A DNA stretch of 64,000 bases, from contig JALELB010000017.1 in NCBI GenBank assembly GCA_022768805.1, positions 27,109 to 91,108 of the forward strand, written 5' to 3'. Under the pieces are notes generated by a model. That model saw nothing but the letters and a program-made list of their open reading frames with translations. It was not told where the DNA came from and searched no databases. Made by a program: the position numbers and the translations under genes. This DNA is from Ruminococcus sp. (GTDB lineage Bacteria > Bacillota > Clostridia > Oscillospirales > Ruminococcaceae). Shown here piece after piece: positions 1-8,567 of the stretch (position 1 is the stretch's first letter; each line of letters starts with the position of its first letter).

Positions 1-2
1 AA

Positions 3-245
3 GAAGAAGTGTTTGACCTCGACGATGACTGCTGCTGTGAGGATGACGACTGCGACTGTGACTTTGATGATGATGACGAGATGTATGAAGTCTGCTGTCC
101 GGGCTGCGGGGACACCATCCTGCTGAATGACAGCATTCTGGAGGAGGGCTCCATGGAGTGCCCCAACTGCGGTGAAACCCTGGAGTTTGACTACGATGAT
201 CTTGTCATTGAAGACGCAGAGGATTCTGACGAAACAGACGAGTAA
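3..245 (+). CDS. C-terminal part of a CD1247-type zinc-ribbon protein (5' truncated)
   Basis: The reading frame is open from the window edge, so this is only the tail of a longer protein; a GTG at position 9 is inside the frame and not a convincing start. The visible part begins with an extremely acidic, cysteine-spiked stretch (DDDCCCEDDDCDCDF) followed by a zinc ribbon made of two CxxC knuckles (CCPGCG and CPNCG) with the conserved ETLEF tail. From memory, Clostridia carry proteins with a 'CD1247 N-terminal domain' and this kind of C-terminal ribbon, often mis-annotated as AraC regulators; their function is not known. The Cys/Asp cluster next to the ribbon could add metal ligands. The family assignment rests on the ribbon only. 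Confidence 0.6.
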   Translation, partial: EEVFDLDDDCCCEDDDCDCDFDDDDEMYEVCCPGCGDTILLNDSILEEGSMECPNCGETLEFDYDDLVIEDAEDSDETDE

Positions 246-270
246 ACGCTCCGTAAACTGAATAGAAGAA

Positions 271-397
271 CGTTTCAGGGCGAGGTGCAATTCCTCACCG
301 GTGGTGATGCGGCGTGCCGCAAAGTCCACGAGCCGAAAGGCTGAATCGGTGCAAATCCGATACCGACGGTTATAGTCCGGATGAAAGAAACAAAACG
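271..397 (+). promoter_or_regulatory. FMN riboswitch (RFN element)
   Basis: The segment carries the RFN signature blocks in order: TTCAGGGCGAGGTG, CACCGGTGG, AGTCCACGAGC, GAATCGGTGCAAATCC, GATACCGACGGTTATAGTCCGGATG and AAGAA. The P1 helix can be drawn between CGTTT (271-275) and AAACG (393-397). It lies 26 bases after the preceding gene and directly before ribU, as expected for FMN repression of riboflavin uptake. No sigma-A promoter was clear in the short gap upstream, so transcription may start inside the upstream gene. Confidence 0.95.
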
Positions 398-413
398 CAG
401 AACTGCGTTTTTT

Positions 414-442
414 CGCCCATACACACGTATGGGCGTTTTTTA
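414..442 (+). terminator. Riboswitch expression-platform terminator
   Basis: A perfect 9-bp stem (CGCCCATAC with GTATGGGCG, loop ACAC) is followed by a run of six T. A weaker hairpin (ACGCA with TGCGT, 395-408) just before it overlaps the 3' strand of the riboswitch P1 helix, so P1 formation and that hairpin exclude each other. The ligand-bound state is expected to leave the strong terminator intact. Confidence 0.85.
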
Positions 443-464
443 TTAGGAAAAGGAGTTTTTTATT

Positions 465-1139
465 ATGGAACACGCAACACAAAACACAAAGGTAAAGCAC
501 AGAGTGGATGTAAAGCAGCTGGTGGTACTGGCACTGCTTTCGGCGATGGGGTTTATTTCCCTGTTTCTGGTGGATATTCCGGTTTACGGCTTTCTGTCCT
601 ATGAGCCCAAGGATATCTTTATTACCCTGGGCGGATTTTTATACGGTCCCATGGCGACGGTATGCATGTCGGTGGTGATTTCCTTCCTGGAGTTTGTGAC
701 CATCAGCACCACCGGTCCCATTGGCTTGCTGATGAATATTCTGTCCACGGTGGCCTTTGCCGCTCCGGCAGCCATCATCTACCGGCGGCACAGAACCATG
801 CAGGCGGCGCTGGTGAGTCTGCTCAGCGGTACCCTGCTGATGACGGTGGTAATGCTGCTGTGGAATTACCTGGTAACTCCCCTGTATATGGGGACCCCCA
901 GAGAGGCGGTTGCGGCTATGCTTCTGCCCATATTCCTTCCCTTCAATCTGGCAAAGGCCGGGCTGAACAGCGCACTGACCTTGCTGCTGTATAAACCCTT
1001 TGTCACCATGCTTCGGATGCTGCATTTTGTAGAGCCCAAGACAGCTCCTACAACCGGTTCCCGCCGGGTGAGTCTGTTTTCCATTCTCGTCGCAGCATTT
1101 CTGCTGGTGACCTGCATAGCGTTCCTCATGGTACACTAA
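465..1139 (+). CDS. ribU: Riboflavin ECF transporter S component RibU
   Basis: RibU binds riboflavin in the membrane and hands it to the shared ECF energising module for import. The 224-residue product is almost entirely hydrophobic with about six predicted membrane segments and the N-terminal KQLVVLALLSAMGF stretch typical of ECF S components, where small residues contact the T protein. The start at 465 has AAGGAG nine bases upstream. The FMN riboswitch in front makes riboflavin the expected substrate. The matching ecfA1-ecfA2-ecfT genes are in this window at 24,863-27,428. The last 30 residues are a short basic/hydrophobic tail. Confidence 0.93.
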   Translation: MEHATQNTKVKHRVDVKQLVVLALLSAMGFISLFLVDIPVYGFLSYEPKDIFITLGGFLYGPMATVCMSVVISFLEFVTISTTGPIGLLMNILSTVAFAAPAAIIYRRHRTMQAALVSLLSGTLLMTVVMLLWNYLVTPLYMGTPREAVAAMLLPIFLPFNLAKAGLNSALTLLLYKPFVTMLRMLHFVEPKTAPTTGSRRVSLFSILVAAFLLVTCIAFLMVH

Positions 1140-1153
1140 CCACATAAAACCAG

Positions 1154-1191
1154 ACCCCTCCGCATATATTGATGGCGGAGGGGTTCTTTTT
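1154..1191 (+). terminator. Terminator whose 3' stem contains the next gene's Shine-Dalgarno
   Basis: A 10-bp stem (ACCCCTCCGC, 1154-1163, with GCGGAGGGGT, 1175-1184) is followed by TCTTTTT. The GGAGGGG at 1177-1183 sits 8 bases before the ATG at 1192 and is the only plausible ribosome binding site for that gene. The same hairpin therefore ends ribU transcription and masks the next gene's start site. Confidence 0.8.
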
Positions 1192-2397
1192 ATGAAAAAG
1201 TGTATTTGCCTGCTGGCGGTGTTTCTGATGGGCTGCTCCCCGGGGGTCAGTTCCTCCGGATCCGGCAGCGGTATCTGCCTGTCCCTGCAGGAACAGACTC
1301 TTGCACAGCTGCATCTGCCGGCACAGCAGAGCCGGACTCCGGTGGTAGCCGCATGGCTTACGGCAGATTCCCTGTCGGACATGCTCAGCGGAGCAACAGA
1401 GCTTGCGTTCCGGCAGGCCGTCCGGGAGGAGCTGACCTGGCTTGCAGACAAGGGTTTTACGGATGTGTTTGTACAGGTGCGCAGCAACGGTGACGCCTAT
1501 TATGCATCCCGGGTATATCCCCGGGCGGCAGCGTGGACCCAGACCTTTGATCCGCTGGCAGTGCTGCTGGAGGAAAACCGGGATACGGGGCTGCATATCC
1601 ATGCCTGGATCAATCCTTATCGCTGTCAGACGGTGAAGCAGATGGAAGAGGTGCCGGATACATACTCCACCAGGAGCTGGACACAGGCAGGAGAGGACGC
1701 CATTGTGCAGGTTTCCGGCAGATGGTTTCTCAATCCGGGAGATGGGGAGGCTCAGGAGCTGATTCTGACAGGAGCGGAGGAGCTGCTGACGGGTTATGCC
1801 CTTGCAGGGCTTCACATTGACGACTATTTTTATCCTACCACAGAGCCGGAGTTTGATGCAGCGGCCTTCGGGGCCTCTCAGTCGGAGAAGCTGGCAGACT
1901 GGCGCACAGAACAGGTAAACCAGCTGGTTGCCGGGCTGTATGCTCTGACCCACAGTGCCGGGTTAATCTTCAGCATCAGTCCTCGGGGAGATCCCGCAGC
2001 CAGCGCCCGGCTTTTGTATGCGGATCCGGAAACCTGGTGTTCCCAGCCGGGATACTGCGACTGGATTCTGCCCCAGCTGTACTATGGCTTTGCACATGAA
2101 ACCTGCGGCTTTGCGGAAATGCTGGAGCTTTGGCAGGGTATGCTCCGGACGGACCAGGTGCGGCTGATTCCCGGTATATGCACCTATAAGGTGGGACAGG
2201 CTGACAGCTGGGCAGGCTCCGGCAGACTGGAATGGATCCGGGAGCGGAATATCCCTGCACGGGAGGCCGCTGCGGTGCTGGATGCGGGACTAGAGGGGGT
2301 GGCAGTATACAGCAGCGCCTCCACCCGCACCCTGGATAAGGCGGAGATGGAGGCGCTGGAACAGCAGCTGTATCGATTTACGCAAGAGCAGCCCTGA
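1192..2397 (+). CDS. GHL10-type glycoside hydrolase-like lipoprotein
   Basis: The 401-residue product starts with a lipoprotein signal (lipobox LMGC, Cys15), so it should be anchored outside the membrane. The body matches the 'glycosyl hydrolase-like 10' (DUF187) TIM-barrel family: VAAWLTADS near residue 58, [18 protein letters not shown] near 95, [10 protein letters not shown] near 140, LHIDDYFYP near 205 and a late [11 protein letters not shown]. Members are cell-surface proteins thought to act on glycans or peptidoglycan-associated sugars; the substrate is not predictable here. Its Shine-Dalgarno is inside the ribU terminator stem. Its last 20 bases overlap the 3' end of the convergent metK gene, with no terminator between. 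Confidence 0.85.
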   Translation: MKKCICLLAVFLMGCSPGVSSSGSGSGICLSLQEQTLAQLHLPAQQSRTPVVAAWLTADSLSDMLSGATELAFRQAVREELTWLADKGFTDVFVQVRSNGDAYYASRVYPRAAAWTQTFDPLAVLLEENRDTGLHIHAWINPYRCQTVKQMEEVPDTYSTRSWTQAGEDAIVQVSGRWFLNPGDGEAQELILTGAEELLTGYALAGLHIDDYFYPTTEPEFDAAAFGASQSEKLADWRTEQVNQLVAGLYALTHSAGLIFSISPRGDPAASARLLYADPETWCSQPGYCDWILPQLYYGFAHETCGFAEMLELWQGMLRTDQVRLIPGICTYKVGQADSWAGSGRLEWIRERNIPAREAAAVLDAGLEGVAVYSSASTRTLDKAEMEALEQQLYRFTQEQP

Positions 2398-3553
2398 GCG
2401 CGTCCGCCATGTCGGTGCGCTCCCATGCCACCTGCAGATCCTCACGACCCATGTGGCCATAGGCGGCAAGCTGACGGTACTGGGGCTTTTTCAGCTTCAG
2501 CTTGCGGATAATGGCAGCAGGCCGCAGATCGAATACCTTGTCCACAGCCCGGGCAATGGCGCTTTCCTCTGCCTTGCCGGTGCCGAAGGTGTCCACCAGA
2601 ATGGAAACCGGCTTTGCCACGCCGATGGCGTAGGCAAGCTGAACCTCGCACTTGTCTGCCAGCCCGGCAGCCACGATATTCTTGGCGATATACCGTGCCG
2701 CATAGGCAGCAGAACGGTCAACCTTGGTGGGGTCCTTTCCGCTGAAGGCGCCGCCCCCGTGCCGGGAATAGCCACCGTAGGTGTCCACGATGATCTTCCG
2801 GCCGGTGAGTCCGCTGTCCCCCTGGGGGCCGCCGATGACAAATCTGCCGGTGGGGTTGATGAAGTATTTGGTATCTGCATCCATCAGCTCCGCCGGGATT
2901 ACCGGCTTGATGACATATTCCAGAATATCCTCCCGGATCTGCTCCAGGGGAATCTCCGGGGCATGCTGGGAGGAAACCACGATGGCATCCAGCCGCACCG
3001 GCTTGCCGTCGTCATATTCTACTGTGACCTGGGTCTTGCCATCCGGCCGCAGATACCGCAGGGTACCGTCCTTCCGGACAGCGGTCAGCTGCATAGCCAG
3101 CCGGTGGGCCAGGGAAATGGGCATGGGCATCAGCTCCGGGGTTTCGTTGCAGGCATAGCCGAACATAATGCCCTGATCTCCGGCGCCGTTGCCTGCGTCA
3201 GCATCCTCCCCTTCCTTGGACTCCAGAGCCTCGTTGACACCCATGGCAATATCACAGGACTGCTCGTCAATGGAGGTGAGAATGGAGCAGGTATGGCCGT
3301 CAAAGCCGTACTTTGCCCGGTCGTAGCCGATGTCCACGATTACCTCTCGGGCGATCCGGGGAATATCAATGTCCGCAGTGGTGCTGATCTCACCCATGCA
3401 CAGCACCATACCGGTGGTGCAGCAGGTTTCACAAGCCACTCTGCCGTCAGGATCCTGTTCCAGGATAGCGTCCAGGATGGCGTCAGAGATCTGGTCACAG
3501 ATCTTGTCCGGATGCCCCTCGGTAACGGATTCGGACGTAAAGAATTTTTTCAT
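2378..3553 (-). CDS. metK: S-adenosylmethionine synthetase
   Basis: MetK makes S-adenosylmethionine from methionine and ATP in the cytoplasm. The 391-residue product has the family's usual length and signatures: GHPDK at residues 13-17, GAGDQG at 123-128 and the glycine-rich GGGAFSGKD loop around 255. The start at 3553 is supported by GGAGG nine bases upstream; an upstream in-frame methionine lies inside the riboswitch leader and is rejected. It is transcribed alone from a sigma-A promoter through a SAM-I riboswitch, giving feedback control by its product. Its 3' end overlaps the convergent lipoprotein gene by 20 bases. Confidence 0.98.
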   Translation of the reverse strand: MKKFFTSESVTEGHPDKICDQISDAILDAILEQDPDGRVACETCCTTGMVLCMGEISTTADIDIPRIAREVIVDIGYDRAKYGFDGHTCSILTSIDEQSCDIAMGVNEALESKEGEDADAGNGAGDQGIMFGYACNETPELMPMPISLAHRLAMQLTAVRKDGTLRYLRPDGKTQVTVEYDDGKPVRLDAIVVSSQHAPEIPLEQIREDILEYVIKPVIPAELMDADTKYFINPTGRFVIGGPQGDSGLTGRKIIVDTYGGYSRHGGGAFSGKDPTKVDRSAAYAARYIAKNIVAAGLADKCEVQLAYAIGVAKPVSILVDTFGTGKAEESAIARAVDKVFDLRPAAIIRKLKLKKPQYRQLAAYGHMGREDLQVAWERTDMADALRAALA

Positions 3554-3601
3554 GTTTGCATTCCTCCAATAAAGGCAGCAGACGTGTTTATACGGTGCTG
3601 C

Positions 3602-3629
3602 AAAATAAAAAGCGCTCAACATGAGCGCT
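3602..3629 (-). terminator. SAM riboswitch terminator
   Basis: On the minus strand AGCGCTCA, a 3-nt loop and TGAGCGCT are followed by TTTTATTTT. A second small stem (TGTGA/TCACA, 3632-3650) lies between it and the aptamer. It is the expression platform of the SAM-I element ahead of metK. Confidence 0.9.
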
Positions 3630-3651
3630 TGTGAGTTCCGTATTCACAAAC

Positions 3652-3752
3652 CTCATCTCTCGGATGCAAGCATCCGCAGGAATTAGCACCTTTCTCGAAT
3701 ATGAGCGGTTGCCGGGCGTCACAGGACCAGTTCCTCAGCCTCTCTTGATAAG
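3652..3752 (-). promoter_or_regulatory. SAM-I riboswitch (S-box)
   Basis: Read on the minus strand the segment contains the S-box core in order: CTTATCAAGAGAGGCTGAGG, CTGG, CCCGGCAACC, AAGGTGCTAATTCC and GAGAGATGAG. P1 pairs CTTATC with GATGAG. It sits between a sigma-A promoter and metK, so SAM binding should stop metK transcription. Confidence 0.97.
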
Positions 3753-3763
3753 GGTATGTATCT

Positions 3764-3792
3764 ATTATATCACAGGAATCGACAGCTGTCAA
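3764..3792 (-). promoter_or_regulatory. Sigma-A promoter of metK
   Basis: On the minus strand TTGACA (3787-3792), a 17-base spacer and TATAAT (3764-3769) form a perfect consensus promoter 11 bases upstream of the SAM-I aptamer. Confidence 0.9.
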
Positions 3793-3823
3793 GGTTTCCT
3801 GTCCAGAAAGGATGGATCATTTC

Positions 3824-4834
3824 ATGCGAATTCTTACCACCGTATCCGCCTTTGCGGCATGCTTTACTCTGCTGCCTGCCGCAGTGTTGCTGACCCGGGG
3901 AAATGTGCCGGCAGAAAGCATGCCCCGGCAGGAAACCTCCGCCGCTGCGCCGGTTACTGAGCCAGCTCGGCAGGCAGATTCCATGGATAGTTACCGGGTT
4001 TTGGATATTACCACCGGCACCGTGCTGGAGATTTCCACCCGGGATTACGTGATCGGTGCCGTATGTGCAGAAATGCCTGCCACCTTTGAGCCGGAAGCCC
4101 TCAAGGCCCAGGCTGTGGCTGCCCATACCTATGCAGAGCGGCAGCGCCGGAGTGAAGCCCATTCTCCCACGGCGGAGCTGTGCGGGGCGGATTTTTCCAA
4201 CGACACCCGGCACTATCAGGGGTATTATACCCTGGAGCAGATCAAGAACTGCTATGGCGACAGCTTCGATGTCTATTACCCAAAAGTGGAGGCGGCGGTG
4301 GATGCGGTGCTGGGGGAGATTCTTTGTTATCACGATGCGCCCATCATTGCTGCCTTTCATTCTCTGTCCACCGGGGTGACGGAGGATGCTGCCCAGGTAT
4401 GGGGCAGTGCGGTGCCCTATCTGGTATCCGTGGACAGTCCGGCGGACTGTGATGCGCCCCGCTACCGGGAGGAGATCACCCTGACAGCGGAGGCGGTCAG
4501 GGAAAAGCTGCTGACTGCCGTGCCGGAGCTGAAGCTGCCGGAAAAGCCGGAGGAGTGGTTCGGCAGGGCAGAGCAGACAAAGTCCGGCACCGTCTGCACC
4601 ATGCAGGTGGGGGATCAGTCCCTGGGCGGGCAGACCCTCCGGGCGGCATTCGGCCTGCGTTCTGCGGCCTTTACCGTTTCCCTGAAGGAGGACAGCTTTA
4701 CCTTTGTCACAAGGGGCTATGGTCACGGTGTAGGCATGAGTCAGTACGGTGCCAATGCTATGGCGGCGGAGGGCAGCAGCTACGCAGAAATTCTTGCCCA
4801 TTATTATCCGGGCACCACGCTTACTGCCATATAG
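3824..4834 (+). CDS. spoIID: Stage II sporulation protein D (lytic transglycosylase)
   Basis: SpoIID is a membrane-anchored peptidoglycan lytic transglycosylase that works with SpoIIP and SpoIIM during engulfment of the forespore. The product has an N-terminal hydrophobic segment (about residues 5-24), then the SpoIID domain with the catalytic glutamate in CAEMP (E83, equivalent to E88 in Bacillus), KAQAVAAHTY, and the C-terminal GYGHGVGMSQYGA signature. AGAAAGGA (3805-3812) is 11 bases from the ATG at 3824; an ATG at 3812 overlaps that Shine-Dalgarno and is less likely. It is divergent from metK. Its partner spoIIP is at 56,156. No sporulation promoter was recognised upstream. Confidence 0.93.
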   Translation: MRILTTVSAFAACFTLLPAAVLLTRGNVPAESMPRQETSAAAPVTEPARQADSMDSYRVLDITTGTVLEISTRDYVIGAVCAEMPATFEPEALKAQAVAAHTYAERQRRSEAHSPTAELCGADFSNDTRHYQGYYTLEQIKNCYGDSFDVYYPKVEAAVDAVLGEILCYHDAPIIAAFHSLSTGVTEDAAQVWGSAVPYLVSVDSPADCDAPRYREEITLTAEAVREKLLTAVPELKLPEKPEEWFGRAEQTKSGTVCTMQVGDQSLGGQTLRAAFGLRSAAFTVSLKEDSFTFVTRGYGHGVGMSQYGANAMAAEGSSYAEILAHYYPGTTLTAI

Positions 4835-4871
4835 CAAAAGCGCAGACGATGCTGCATCGCCTGCGCTTTGC
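4834..4871. terminator. Bidirectional terminator between spoIID and the GH5 gene
   Basis: AAAGCGCAG (4837-4845) pairs with CTGCGCTTT (4861-4869), with an inner GATGC/GCATC helix. T-rich sequence follows on the plus strand and the complementary run on the minus strand, serving both convergent genes. Confidence 0.8.
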
Positions 4872-4872
4872 T

Positions 4873-6012
4873 TTATTTGCTTTCCAGTCCCTTCATGAGG
4901 GCGTCTACGATTTCCGGGTACTCCCACTGCATAGTGCTGCGATTGAACAGGCCAAATGCCTCACCGGAGCTGAATGCATTGTTGTCCCACCAGATACAGG
5001 GAATGCCTGCCTTGGAGGCTGCTGCGGTATAGGCGGTTGCCCATTCACAGCGATCCTCGGTGTTGTATTTGTTCCGGGCGCCGAATTCTCCGATGATGAC
5101 AGCGTGTCCCTTTTCCAGGAAGTACTGGTTCAGGTTCTGCATCAGGCTTTCAATCTGGGCTGCATCGCCCGCAGGATCATAGTCAAAGGTACCCTTTGCG
5201 TTGAGTGCGAAATTATAGGGGGTGTATGCGTGAATGGAGACGATAACCTTGTCATCCTCCGGAATGACAAATTCACTGAGCACGTCCGTAGTAGAAGCTG
5301 CTGCATAGGTGGGGATCATGACACAGCGCTTAGGATTGTTGCCGCCGCTGCTGCGGATGGTTTCCACAAAGGCAGCGTTCAGCTGGTTGATGACATCCCG
5401 GGCCTCCGGGTTGCCGCCGCTCCACTCGTTGGGGGTGTCCACCATACGGGGCTCGTTCATGCCCTCAAAGATCAGATGCTCGTCATAGCCCTCAAACCGG
5501 GCAGCGATCTGCTTCCAGATGGCAACCAGCTCTGCCTTGGCGGAGTCCAGATTGTCATAGGAGGGGAAATGCCAGTCCTCGTGGTGCAGATTGATGATGC
5601 AGTACAGGTCGTTGTTGATGACGTAGTCCACAACCTCCTGTACCCGGTTGAGCCATTCCTCGTTGATCTTGTAGTCCGGCGCATCCCCCAGATGCCCGGT
5701 CCAGGTGACGGGAACCCGGATCACGTTGAAGCCCTTTTCCTTTACCGCCTTAATCATATCCTCGGTGGTTTTGGGATTGCCCCAGCTGGTTTCCGCACTG
5801 AGGGGATCATCCTTTGTACCGCCAGTGGCGTCCAGGGTATTGCCCAGATTCCAGCCGATTTTCAGCTCCTGCACCAGTTGGGTGCCGGTGAGATCCCGCA
5901 TTTCCTTGATCTTGTTTTCTTCTTCCTGTTTGCCGCAGCCTGCCAGCAGGCTCAGACTCATGACGCCGGTCAGACATAGGGCCGCCAGCTTCTTTAGATG
6001 TGTTTTAATCAT
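4873..6012 (-). CDS. GH5 endoglucanase-type lipoprotein
   Basis: A secreted, lipid-anchored glycoside hydrolase of family 5 that should cleave beta-1,4-glucans or related hemicelluloses at the cell surface. The 379 residues start with a lipoprotein signal (LLAGC, Cys26), then GWNLGNTLDA (53-62), RVPVTW (99-104), LHHEDWH (142-148), the acid/base glutamate in MNEP (E187), HAYTPY (261-266) and the nucleophile in IIGEFG (E309). GWNLGNT at the N-end suggests subfamily 4. There is no dockerin or binding module, unlike many ruminococcal cellulases. Only 17 bases separate it from the upstream acyl-CoA synthetase gene and no terminator lies between, so it may be the last gene of that operon. Confidence 0.9.
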   Translation of the reverse strand: MIKTHLKKLAALCLTGVMSLSLLAGCGKQEEENKIKEMRDLTGTQLVQELKIGWNLGNTLDATGGTKDDPLSAETSWGNPKTTEDMIKAVKEKGFNVIRVPVTWTGHLGDAPDYKINEEWLNRVQEVVDYVINNDLYCIINLHHEDWHFPSYDNLDSAKAELVAIWKQIAARFEGYDEHLIFEGMNEPRMVDTPNEWSGGNPEARDVINQLNAAFVETIRSSGGNNPKRCVMIPTYAAASTTDVLSEFVIPEDDKVIVSIHAYTPYNFALNAKGTFDYDPAGDAAQIESLMQNLNQYFLEKGHAVIIGEFGARNKYNTEDRCEWATAYTAAASKAGIPCIWWDNNAFSSGEAFGLFNRSTMQWEYPEIVDALMKGLESK

Positions 6013-6029
6013 AATTCCCCCTAATTGTT

Positions 6030-8552
6030 TTATGCAGTGACAATCTTGCTTGCCTGCTGCAGATTCAGCTTTTCCACGGCTGCTTCACGCATTTTGTATT
6101 TCAGAATCTTGCCTGCCGCATTCATGGGGAATTCCGTAACGAAATCCACATATCTGGGCACCTTATGCTTTGCCATGTGATCCAGCACATACTGCTTGAT
6201 TTCTTCTTCTGTACAGCTTTCCCCGTCGTTGAGAATGATGCAGGCCATAATCTCCTCGCCGTACTGCTTGTCCGGCACGCCGATGACCTGAACGTCCTTT
6301 ACCTTCGGATGGGTGTAGAGGAAGTCCTCGATTTCCTTGGGGTAGATATTCTCGCCGCCCCGGATAATCATATCCTTGATCCGGCCGGTAATCTTGTAAT
6401 AGCCCTTCTTGGTGCGCCGTGCCAGATCTCCCGTATGGAGCCAGCCGTTTTCGTCAATAGCCGCAGCAGTTGCCTCCGGCATTTTGTAGTAGCCCTTCAT
6501 GATGTTGTAGCCCCGGGCAACGAATTCGCCGTCCACCTCGTCCGGCAGATCCTCGCCGGTTTCCGGATCCACGATCTTGCATTCTACGCCGAAGATGGGG
6601 CCGCCCACCGTGTTGACCCGGTCCTCGATGGTGTCGGTGGTCTTGCTCATTGTGGTAGCGGGAGAAGCCTCCGTCTGGCCGTAGGTGATGCAGATTTCGT
6701 CCATATGCATCTTCTCGATGACCTCCTGCATGGTCTTGATGGGGCAGGGGGAGCCGGCCATAATGCCGGTGCGCATATGGGAGAAGTCGGTCTTTTCAAA
6801 GTCCGGATGCCCCAGCATGGCAATGAACATGGTGGGAACCCCGTGGAATGCGGTGATCTTCTCCTTGTTGATGCAGGCCAGTCCCTTTCTGGGAGAGAAG
6901 GCAGTGATGGGGGACATGGTGGTGCCATGGGTCATGGATGCAGTCATCGCCAGTACCATGCCGAAGCAGTGGAACATGGGCACCTGAATCATCATCCGGT
7001 CTGCGGTGGACAGATCCATGCAGTCGCCGATGGCCTTGCCGTTGTTGACCACGTTGTAGTGGGTGAGCATAACTCCCTTGGGGAAGCCGGTGGTGCCGGA
7101 GGTGTACTGCATATTGCACACGTCGTTCTTGTCGATGGTGCGGCGCCGTGCCTCAACCTCGCTGTAGGGAACCTGTTCCGCCAGCGCCATTGCCTCATCC
7201 CAGGTGTAGCAGCCCGGCTGCTTGGAGTCGGTGGTGATGATATTCTTGAGGAAGGGGAACTTCTTGGATTCCAGCTTGCCCGGCGCACAGGTTGCCAGCT
7301 CCGGACAAAGCTCCTTCATGATGCCCACATAGTCCGAATCCTTATAGCCATCGATCATGACCAGAGTGTGGGTATCGGACTGGCGGAGCAGATATTCTGC
7401 CTCGTGGATCTTGTATGCGGTGTTGACGGTTACCAGCACTGCGCCGATCTTGGTGGTTGCCCAGAAGGTAATATACCAAGCAGGCACATTGGTTGCCCAG
7501 ATGGCAACATGATCCCCCTTGCGCACACCCATGGCGATGAGCGCCCGGGCAAAGGTATCCACATCGCTGCGGAATTCCGGATATGTCCGGGTGTAGTCCA
7601 GCTCGGTGTAGCGAAACGCGTACTGGGTGGGGAATTCCTCACACACCCGGTCCAGCACATCCGGGAAGGTGTAGTCAATGAGCCGCTCCTTGGGCCAGAT
7701 ATACTTGCCGGTTTTCCGGTTGTTGTCCTGAAGCGGATGCTTGTGCTTTCTGCGGAAGGGCTTCATGAATTCCGCATACTGGGGGAATACCACGCCGGCG
7801 TCCAGCAGATTGGGCATCCAGAGCTTGACCCATTCCAGGGAGATATAGCCGGGATACTGGATGGACTTCAGGGCTTCGATCATCTCCTGAATGGGCAGAT
7901 CACCCTCGCCCATCATCTTGTAAACCACCTTGCCGTCTTCCATCACGCTGTCTTTGGTGTGGACATATTTGATGCGCTCTCCCAGGTTTGCAACTGTCTG
8001 TTCCGGGGATTCTCCCGCAAAGCGGTAGGGGTGGTGCATATCCCACAGTGCAGCAATCTTGTGGCTGCCTACGTTGTCCAGCAGTGCCCGGAGCCGGCGG
8101 GTATCGCTGTAAACGCCGTTGGTCTCCACCAGCAGGGTGACATCATACTCCTCCGCAATGGGCGCCAGCTTTCTGAGCTGCTGTGCAACGTAAGCATCAT
8201 CCACCTCTCCGTTAGGGGCAGCCTCCAGATCCGCCAGTACGCGGATGTAGGGGGCATTGATCTGCTGTGCCAGCTTGCAATATTCTGTCAGTTCTTCAAT
8301 GGTTTCCGCTTCCCGTTCCCGGTTCTTCAGGCAGCAGCCGGAGGAAAGACAAGGAATTTCAATGTTCAGCGCCTTCAGCTTTGCCATGGTCTTGGGGCGG
8401 TTGGCCTCGGTGAAGGGCATTGCCTTATAGGCTGCAAAATCATCGCCCATGCCCCGGATCTCAATGCCGTCAAAGCCCAGATCCTTTGCCATGGAGTAAA
8501 TATCCACCCAGGAATAGTCCGGACAAGCGATGGTGGAAAAACTGATCTTCAT
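6030..8552 (-). CDS. TIM-barrel isomerase/epimerase fused to acyl-CoA synthetase
   Basis: A two-domain protein of 840 residues. Residues 1 to about 265 are a xylose-isomerase-like (AP endonuclease family 2) TIM barrel whose family metal ligands appear intact: E143 in LVETN, D171 and H173/H174 in WDMHH, H198 in YVHTK and E240 in SLEW. After a basic linker, residues about 285-840 form an AMP-binding adenylate-forming enzyme with YTSGTTGFPKG (483-493), YGQTE, HTGD and the catalytic lysine in NAAGKILK near the C-end. The second half should activate a carboxylic acid to its CoA thioester; the first half may act on a sugar or hydroxy/oxo acid. The substrate is unknown. GGAGAGA precedes the start; it follows a second synthetase gene by 15 bases. 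Confidence 0.85.
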   Translation of the reverse strand: MKISFSTIACPDYSWVDIYSMAKDLGFDGIEIRGMGDDFAAYKAMPFTEANRPKTMAKLKALNIEIPCLSSGCCLKNREREAETIEELTEYCKLAQQINAPYIRVLADLEAAPNGEVDDAYVAQQLRKLAPIAEEYDVTLLVETNGVYSDTRRLRALLDNVGSHKIAALWDMHHPYRFAGESPEQTVANLGERIKYVHTKDSVMEDGKVVYKMMGEGDLPIQEMIEALKSIQYPGYISLEWVKLWMPNLLDAGVVFPQYAEFMKPFRRKHKHPLQDNNRKTGKYIWPKERLIDYTFPDVLDRVCEEFPTQYAFRYTELDYTRTYPEFRSDVDTFARALIAMGVRKGDHVAIWATNVPAWYITFWATTKIGAVLVTVNTAYKIHEAEYLLRQSDTHTLVMIDGYKDSDYVGIMKELCPELATCAPGKLESKKFPFLKNIITTDSKQPGCYTWDEAMALAEQVPYSEVEARRRTIDKNDVCNMQYTSGTTGFPKGVMLTHYNVVNNGKAIGDCMDLSTADRMMIQVPMFHCFGMVLAMTASMTHGTTMSPITAFSPRKGLACINKEKITAFHGVPTMFIAMLGHPDFEKTDFSHMRTGIMAGSPCPIKTMQEVIEKMHMDEICITYGQTEASPATTMSKTTDTIEDRVNTVGGPIFGVECKIVDPETGEDLPDEVDGEFVARGYNIMKGYYKMPEATAAAIDENGWLHTGDLARRTKKGYYKITGRIKDMIIRGGENIYPKEIEDFLYTHPKVKDVQVIGVPDKQYGEEIMACIILNDGESCTEEEIKQYVLDHMAKHKVPRYVDFVTEFPMNAAGKILKYKMREAAVEKLNLQQASKIVTA

Positions 8553-8567
8553 AACTAAAATCTCTCC

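Noticed and set aside
3554-3622. N-terminal extension of metK by 23 residues.
   Set aside because: It lies in the riboswitch expression platform, has no ribosome site, and the shorter start gives the standard [11 protein letters not shown]-terminus with GGAGG upstream.
6165-8558. Long open frame antisense to the TIM-barrel/acyl-CoA synthetase gene (about 797 codons).
   Set aside because: It mirrors a strongly conserved gene, lacks a ribosome site, and reads as low-complexity His/Gly/Val-rich sequence with no domain.
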